DNA from: Villigracilis sp900696595
GTDB taxonomy: Bacteria; Chloroflexota; Anaerolineae; Anaerolineales; Villigracilaceae
Length of the DNA: 9,515 bases
Assembly: GCA_030263615.1 (NCBI GenBank)
Contig: SZPH01000107.1
Coordinates: 1 to 9,515 of the forward strand
Reading direction: 5' to 3'
The translations under genes and the position numbers were made by a program. Positions 6,546 through 9,515 of the stretch are shown piece after piece. The notes below the pieces were generated by a model. It saw only the letters and a list, made by a program, of their open reading frames with translations, had not been told where the DNA came from and did not search any database. Position 1 is the first letter of the stretch; each line of letters begins with the position of its first letter.

Positions 6546-6573
6546 GTAGAGCAAGTCTATAGACTTGCTCTAC
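6546..6573. repeat. Perfect 28-bp palindrome
   Basis: GTAGAGCAAGTCTA (6546-6559) is followed immediately by its exact reverse complement (6560-6573). It abuts the stop codon of the second split-nuclease gene and lies about 20 bp before nadK. There is no T-run, so it is not a standard terminator. Relative to a leaderless nadK start it spans about -21 to -48. It could be an operator for a dimeric regulator or a dispersed palindromic unit. Confidence 0.85.
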
Positions 6574-7086
6574 TCACATCAAACTCTGCTCGCAGATGTT
6601 CCTGAACCCGCATCCCCTGCAACGGGACGGCTGTTCGTGCGAGCGGGCGATATTTCCGCGCACGTCGTCCTCGCGCATGTCGGCGATCAGTTCGATCAAC
6701 GCGGACTCGAGTTCGCGGGTGTAATCCACAGCGAAATCGCGGTTCTCGTAGTGGATGATCCCGTACGGGGGGCGCCTGCCGTAGGTTTTTTCCACCAACA
6801 GGCAATACGAAGCGAGTTGATAGATATGCGAGTCATACGGCGCTTCGGGCGCGCGACCCGATTTGACCTCAACCGGGATCAACCGCCCGTTTTTTTCGAT
6901 CAGATAATCCGGCTTGCCGGTGAGCGCAAGCGCGGGGTAGAACAAGGGTTTCTCCACTTTTCCCCAGCCGCGCGTATCGGTATAAACAACGCGCCCGCCG
7001 GGCAAGCCCGCGGCTTTCCGTTGACGGTAGGATTGCCAGAAGAACAACAGCGCGAGCAAAAAAAGGATCAAGACGATGGAAGTCAT
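6574..7086 (-). CDS. Cas4/RecB-like nuclease, C-terminal half, membrane-anchored
   Basis: The 170-residue protein has a hydrophobic N-terminal helix (about 3-17) followed by basic RQRK, predicting a signal anchor with the rest in the cytosol. The soluble part carries the later motifs of the PD-(D/E)XK fold as found in Cas4: GKPDYLI with D60, PVEVKSG with E73 and K75, QLASY with Q90 and Y94. The C-terminal cysteines C156, C159 and C165 (CRGCGFRNIC) would bind an iron-sulfur cluster. The first cluster cysteine and the early histidine are missing here but are present in the adjoining upstream gene, which overlaps by 4 nt (ATGA). Together they make one complete motif set. Likely activity is DNA end resection or cleavage; the cellular role is unknown. 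There are no CRISPR genes nearby, so this is a solo Cas4-like system. A plain decayed cas4 is less likely because every key residue is kept. Confidence 0.82.
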   Translation of the reverse strand: MTSIVLILFLLALLFFWQSYRQRKAAGLPGGRVVYTDTRGWGKVEKPLFYPALALTGKPDYLIEKNGRLIPVEVKSGRAPEAPYDSHIYQLASYCLLVEKTYGRRPPYGIIHYENRDFAVDYTRELESALIELIADMREDDVRGNIARSHEQPSRCRGCGFRNICEQSLM

Positions 7087-7319
7087 AAGACTTGAAAAGC
7101 GAGATACGTCACCAGCGTAAGAATCGCCGCCAGAAGCAGAATCCAGCCCACAGTCCGGGTGAGAACCGAGGCGAGGACCTGCCTCCCGTGACGGCGGTGG
7201 AGTTCGGTCCCGGCGTTTAATTCAGCCTGATTTTCCGAAGGAGTCCCGGTCTTGCGATACCACCAGGCGCGGCGGCAGTAGAGGTAGTTGCCGATCTCGG
7301 AGGAGCGGATGGCGCGCAT
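7083..7319 (-). CDS. Cas4/RecB-like nuclease, N-terminal half, membrane-anchored
   Basis: The 78-residue protein starts IRSSEIGNYLYCRRAWWYRK, a typical opening of Cas4-like proteins whose C15 is the first iron-sulfur ligand. GTELHRRHG follows, with H41 (or H44) matching the early histidine motif of RecB-family nucleases. A single hydrophobic segment (about 57-77) then closes the protein. Basic residues before that helix predict the N-terminal part to be cytosolic. The ATG at 7319 was chosen over a TTG at 7337, because the Cas4-like opening begins just after it and TATACT lies 6 nt upstream. The stop overlaps the start of the C-terminal-half gene by 4 nt, so the two are translated together and probably assemble. 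It diverges from surE across 62 bp. Confidence 0.8.
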   Translation of the reverse strand: MRAIRSSEIGNYLYCRRAWWYRKTGTPSENQAELNAGTELHRRHGRQVLASVLTRTVGWILLLAAILTLVTYLAFQVL

Positions 7320-7325
7320 GGGCGG

Positions 7326-7331
7326 AGTATA
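7326..7331 (-). promoter_or_regulatory. -10-like element of the split nuclease operon
   Basis: TATACT on the minus strand lies 6 nt before the ATG at 7319. No Shine-Dalgarno is present, consistent with a leaderless transcript. The -35 is not clear. Confidence 0.4.
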
Positions 7332-7351
7332 GCACAAATTTTCTAATCAAT

Positions 7352-7365
7352 AAAAGCGGGCTTTT
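7352..7365. promoter_or_regulatory. Inverted repeat in the divergent promoter region
   Basis: AAAAGC-GG-GCTTTT lies just upstream of the surE -10 and about 33 bp before the split-nuclease start, so a bound protein could influence both. It is short and may be fortuitous. Confidence 0.3.
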
Positions 7366-7368
7366 GTT

Positions 7369-7374
7369 TATAAT
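7369..7374 (+). promoter_or_regulatory. -10 element of surE, probable leaderless start
   Basis: A perfect TATAAT ends 7 nt before the surE ATG at 7382. The context TATAATCGCC is identical to that of nadK. No Shine-Dalgarno lies between; the -35 region is weak. Confidence 0.6.
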
Positions 7375-7381
7375 CGCCGCC

Positions 7382-8191
7382 ATGACAAAACGAAAACCGC
7401 ATATCCTCCTCACCAACGACGACGGCATCCGCTCGCCGGGCTTGTGGGCTGCCGCAAGCGAACTTTCGAAGATCGGCTATGTGACCGTCGCCGCGCCGCG
7501 CGAACAATCGAGCGGAATGGGACGCAGCCTGCCCAGCACATCCAGCGGGGTTATCAAGAAGGAACAGGTTCAGGTCAACGGGCAAACGTGGGATGTCTAT
7601 GCCGTCGGCGGCTCCCCGGCGCAAGCCGTCCTTCACGGAGTATTGGAGATTGTCCCACACGAGCCTGATCTGGTTGTATCCGGAATCAACTACGGGGAAA
7701 ACGTCGGGTTGGGCGTGACCATCTCCGGCACGGTCGGAGCGGCGATGGAAGCCGCCGGGCTTGGTTATCGCGCGCTCGCGGTCTCGCTCGAAACCGATCC
7801 GCATTTCCATCTCACCCATTCGGAGGATGTAGACTTCAAAGCCGCCGCGCATTTTACAGCCCGCTTCGCCCGCCTGCTTTTGAATAAGAAATCCTTCGAC
7901 GGCGTGGATGTGTTGAAAGTGGAAGTGCCGCGTCATGCCACGCCCGAAACGGAGTGGCGGCTCTCGAGCCTTTCCCGCCTCCGCTACTATAAACCCACCC
8001 CTCCCAAGCGGAAGTCGTGGGACGAACCGGGTCCGATCGGCTATGAACACGATAACAACCTCCCGCATGAAGTAAAAGGGACGGATGTGTATGTGTTGCG
8101 TCACGAGAAAATGGTCGCCGTCACCCCGATCAATCTCGATATGACCGCCCGCGTGGATTTCGACGCCTACGATAAATTCCTGCGCGATTGA
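7382..8191 (+). CDS. surE: 5'/3'-nucleotidase SurE
   Basis: Metal-dependent nucleoside monophosphate phosphatase linked in many bacteria to survival of stationary phase and nucleotide salvage. The 269-residue product has the family's metal site: ILLTNDDGIRSPGL with D13 and D14, the serine in EQSSGMG (43-44), and N103 in VVSGINYGENVG (98-109). TISGTVGAAMEA (113-124) follows. Length is typical. ATG at 7382 is the first start after TATAAT; an in-frame TTG at 7364 would lie upstream of that -10 and is unlikely. It is divergent from the split Cas4-like pair and followed directly by the antitoxin remnant. Confidence in the family is very high. Confidence 0.97.
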   Translation: MTKRKPHILLTNDDGIRSPGLWAAASELSKIGYVTVAAPREQSSGMGRSLPSTSSGVIKKEQVQVNGQTWDVYAVGGSPAQAVLHGVLEIVPHEPDLVVSGINYGENVGLGVTISGTVGAAMEAAGLGYRALAVSLETDPHFHLTHSEDVDFKAAAHFTARFARLLLNKKSFDGVDVLKVEVPRHATPETEWRLSSLSRLRYYKPTPPKRKSWDEPGPIGYEHDNNLPHEVKGTDVYVLRHEKMVAVTPINLDMTARVDFDAYDKFLRD

Positions 8192-8388
8192 GTTTTGAAA
8201 ATCTTCCGTCGCCGGATTGTAAGAGGAAGTTGCGCATCCAGCCGGGGGCGCGGATCGCCGTGACCGAAGACGGCGGCTCGATCATTTTGACCCCGATCAC
8301 CGACGTTCGCCCGCGCTTGTGGAAGGGCAGGGGCTTGATGAAGGGTTTTTGGAGGAGGAGAAGAGGGAGAATGCCAGCGCTGAAATAA
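8188..8388 (+). pseudogene. Degenerate AbrB/VapB-type antitoxin remnant, frameshifted
   Basis: From about 8221 the frame encodes RKLRIQPGARIAVTEDG, then SIILTPITD and KGRGLMK. This aligns with residues of the intact VapB just downstream (LGIKDGTYLQI, QIILTPVTR, KGRGLMK). The N-terminal strand of the DNA-binding fold is missing, replaced by sequence running out of surE; the only available start is a TTG overlapping the surE stop. After KGRGLMK the frame turns into an arginine-rich tail ending at 8388. The neighbouring frame instead gives a family-like ending, LEEEKRENASAE, from 8349, stopping at 8424-8426. A single-base loss in the GGGTTTTT tract (8343-8350) explains this. No matching toxin follows, so it is most likely the relic of an older toxin-antitoxin pair. 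A sequencing indel could explain the frameshift but not the lost N-terminus. Confidence 0.65.
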
Positions 8389-8424
8389 AAGTAAGACAGT
8401 TTTATATTGACTTACTTTTTATTT
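8383..8424. promoter_or_regulatory. Long A/T-rich inverted repeat upstream of vapB
   Basis: AAATAAAAGTAAG (8383-8395) and CTTACTTTTTATTT (8411-8424) are inverted copies with one extra base, separated by 15 nt. The right arm covers part of the vapB -35 and the spacer. It could be a VapBC operator, or a hairpin ending upstream transcription in a T-rich arm. Confidence 0.45.
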
Positions 8425-8435
8425 AATGGTATAAA
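8407..8435 (+). promoter_or_regulatory. Promoter of the vapBC operon
   Basis: TTGACT (8407-8412), a 17-nt spacer and TATAAA (8430-8435) give a good sigma-70 promoter about 30 bp before the vapB start. The -10 overlaps the perfect palindrome ATAAATTTAT (8431-8440), a plausible operator for the AbrB-fold antitoxin, since such operons are normally autoregulated. Confidence 0.7.
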
Positions 8436-8465
8436 TTTATCGAATTTACGAAAGGAGAACAAGTA

Positions 8466-8696
8466 ATGGAAACTATTGCCACCTCAAAGGGGCAGGTCGT
8501 CATTCCATCCAAGGTCCGCCAGCAGTTGGGCATCAAGGATGGGACGTATCTTCAAATTGACGTGAACCTTGCGACAAAGCAGATCATCCTCACCCCTGTC
8601 ACTCGCGAATATATCCGGTCTATGCGCGGCAAATATAAGGGTAGAGGGTTAATGAAGGTATTGATGGCGGAAAAGAAACGCGAAAGGGAGTTGTAA
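8466..8696 (+). CDS. vapB: Antitoxin of the AbrB/MazE fold (VapB)
   Basis: The 76-residue protein begins with the swapped-hairpin DNA-binding domain: ATSKGQVVIPSKVRQQLGIK (5-24), then GTYLQIDV and QIILTPV (to about 45). This is the AbrB/SpoVT pattern. The C-terminal part, YIRSMRGKYKGRGLMKVLMA then a charged end, is the region that in this family wraps the toxin and blocks its active site. The start is ATG at 8466 with AGGAG (8453-8457) 8 nt upstream. The stop lies one base before vapC, so the two are coupled. Codon and base use is A/T-richer than in the housekeeping genes. The complex with VapC probably represses the promoter at 8407-8435. Confidence 0.93.
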   Translation: METIATSKGQVVIPSKVRQQLGIKDGTYLQIDVNLATKQIILTPVTREYIRSMRGKYKGRGLMKVLMAEKKREREL

Positions 8697-8697
8697 A

Positions 8698-9108
8698 ATG
8701 GCAAAGAAGGCAAAAGCATATGTGTTGGACGCCTGGGCGGTGATGTCCTACCTGGAAGATGAGCCGTCGGGGGAAAAGGTTGAAGAATTGATTGCCAGCG
8801 CCCATGAAGAACAAATCCCGATTTATATGAGTGTGATCAACTTGGGCGAAGTTTGGTACGCCTTCGCAAGAGAAATTTCGGAAGAGGAAGCCAATGCCAG
8901 CGTGAAAATCCTCAGAGACCTGCGGATTCAGGTTGAGAATGTGGGTTGGGAAATCACGCAGGAAGCGGCGCGTATCAAGTCGCAACATAAAATGTCTTAT
9001 GCCGATGCTTTTGCCGCCGCTCTTGCCAAAGTGATGAAGGCAGATTTGGTTACGGGCGATGGGGAATTCAAATCACTGGACGGTGAGATTAAGATTTTGT
9101 GGGTGTAA
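8698..9108 (+). CDS. vapC: PIN-domain ribonuclease toxin (VapC)
   Basis: Metal-dependent endoribonuclease toxin; members of this family cut tRNA or rRNA and stop growth when free of antitoxin. The 136-residue protein is a bare PIN domain with the full acidic set: D11 in YVLDAWAVMSYLE, E51 in SVINLGEVWYA, D103 in MSYADAFAAALA and D121 in VTGDGEF. Length is typical. ATG at 8698 follows the vapB stop by one base; GGGAG in the last vapB codons can serve as ribosome-binding site. All catalytic residues are present, so the toxin looks active. Target RNA cannot be told from sequence. Confidence 0.95.
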   Translation: MAKKAKAYVLDAWAVMSYLEDEPSGEKVEELIASAHEEQIPIYMSVINLGEVWYAFAREISEEEANASVKILRDLRIQVENVGWEITQEAARIKSQHKMSYADAFAAALAKVMKADLVTGDGEFKSLDGEIKILWV

Positions 9109-9126
9109 AAACAGGAGAACGTAACG

Positions 9127-9198
9127 ATGGGAAATTTATCTTCTAAAACAATTGAACTCTTAAACAATACCTTCGCCAAAAATGAGGTGAAAAAGTAG
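9127..9198 (+). CDS. MicroORF of 23 codons after vapC, possibly a truncated gene
   Basis: ATG at 9127 is preceded by AGGAGAAC (9113-9120), a Shine-Dalgarno of the same form as that of vapB and at good spacing. The peptide begins MGNLSSKTIELLNNTF and ends at TAG 9196-9198. It starts 18 nt past the vapC stop and would be on the vapBC transcript. Nothing is recognised. It may be a true short peptide, but its stop falls exactly where a structured element begins. It may therefore be the 5' end of a longer gene cut by an insertion. Confidence 0.45.
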   Translation: MGNLSSKTIELLNNTFAKNEVKK

Positions 9199-9251
9199 GG
9201 CTAATCGAGTAAAGTTGTGTCTCTTACAACTCAACCTACTCGGAAAAGCCC
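9198..9251. other. Nested hairpin downstream of vapBC
   Basis: Three stems stack: GGGCT (9198-9202) with AGCCC (9247-9251), CGAGTA (9206-9211) with TACTCG (9237-9242), and AGTTGT (9213-9218) with ACAACT (9226-9231) around a 7-nt loop. Small internal loops separate them. There is no T-run, so it is not a standard terminator. It could be the sub-terminal structure of an insertion element or a 3' stabilising structure for the vapBC mRNA. Confidence 0.6.
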
Positions 9252-9395
9252 ATGACAGAGATTGTAGCACTTTTGCAAAGCATCGCACCAGTAATTTCCA
9301 AAAGTGTGCACGCAAAACATGTCAGGCAGGTTGCTCCCTGCGCCGTCCCCGGCGCAGGATTCCCTCGTAACACGCCGCCGGGGACGGCGGCTTGA
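9252..9395 (+). pseudogene. Gene start interrupted by repeat copy 2, possibly a transposase
   Basis: ATG at 9252 opens a frame whose first 17 residues, MTEIVALLQSIAPVISK, look like a genuine helical protein N-terminus. At 9303-9305 the frame enters repeat copy 2 and becomes Pro/Ala/Arg-rich nonsense, stopping at 9393-9395 after 47 codons. No Shine-Dalgarno precedes it; the nested hairpin does. The opening reminds me of N-termini of IS4/IS701-like transposases, but 17 residues cannot prove it. Confidence 0.35.
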
Positions 9396-9515
9396 GCGTA
9401 TGCCGCTGACAACCTTTGCGTGCACACAAACTGACGGGAGCATTCAAATTCTGTAGAATCAAGCAGCCAACGGCAAGGCATCCCATTGGCGGCTAAGCCA
9501 GGCGGCTCGAGCCTT
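9304..9515. repeat. Structured dispersed repeat, copy 2 (runs off the window)
   Basis: Same element as at 2902-3136. The outer arms (9304-9325 and 9406-9427) begin and end GTGTGCACGC/GCGTGCACAC. They pair better than in copy 1, because the T seen there is replaced by C, restoring a base pair. The two inner hairpins are CCTGCGCCG/CGGCGCAGG (9337-9358, loop TCCC) and GCCGCCG/CGGCGGC (9374-9391, loop GGGA). The identical 30-base block is at 9435-9464. After that the copies drift: copy 2 has a few extra bases around 9464-9472. The right boundary is not in the window. Confidence 0.8.

Noticed and set aside
6546..6573. Palindrome as intrinsic terminator of the split nuclease operon
   Set aside because: No T-run follows on either strand, so canonical termination is not supported.
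6574..7319. A CRISPR-Cas locus
   Set aside because: Only Cas4-like pieces are present; there is no repeat-spacer array, cas1, cas2 or effector in the window.
9236..9481. Minus-strand open frames of 70-81 codons in repeat copy 2, with relatives in copy 1
   Set aside because: The copies share short similar peptides, but different frames are open, insertions are not multiples of three, and structure rather than codon pattern is kept.

Overview
The window looks like a chromosomal segment of a moderately GC-rich bacterium. Gene content (CTC-type L25, TrmI, a nadK-recN cluster with a zinc-finger membrane protein between them, a membrane-anchored Cas4-like pair) and the style of the proteins suggest a member of the Chloroflexota, probably Anaerolineae. 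That placement is inference. The last 1.1 kb is visibly richer in A+T and accessory in nature.

Left part (1-2060, + strand): three closely packed genes, trmI (tRNA m1A58 methyltransferase), a helical-repeat/zinc-ribbon protein of unknown role, and a CoA-pyrophosphatase-like Nudix hydrolase. They end at a bidirectional terminator shared with the convergent gene for ribosomal protein L25 (- strand). L25 has a near-consensus promoter and a structured leader of about 118 nt with a good Shine-Dalgarno.

Intergenic island (2742-3403): besides the L25 leader it holds copy 1 of a structured dispersed repeat. It also holds a free-standing transcription unit: a TTGACA-17-TATTAT promoter, a perfect 15-bp hairpin starting at the predicted +1, and an intrinsic terminator. 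This is a strong candidate for an undescribed small RNA.

Middle (3404-7319, - strand): nadK, a zinc-finger/four-helix membrane protein and recN form one operon. Upstream of it lie two overlapping small genes that together carry every conserved position of a Cas4/RecB-type nuclease. The split falls between the H and D motifs, and each half has one transmembrane helix at the split. A perfect 28-bp palindrome lies between this pair and nadK. No cas1, cas2 or CRISPR array is present.

Right part (7382-9515, + strand): surE diverges from the split nuclease. It is followed by the frameshifted remnant of an AbrB-type antitoxin, then an intact vapBC toxin-antitoxin operon with its own promoter. After that come a 23-codon microORF with a good Shine-Dalgarno, a nested hairpin, a gene start broken off after 17 codons, and copy 2 of the structured repeat, which runs off the window. 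The tail reads as successive insertions.

A recurring expression theme is that nadK, surE and the first split-nuclease gene each have a -10-like hexamer 6-7 nt before ATG and no Shine-Dalgarno. This suggests leaderless mRNAs.
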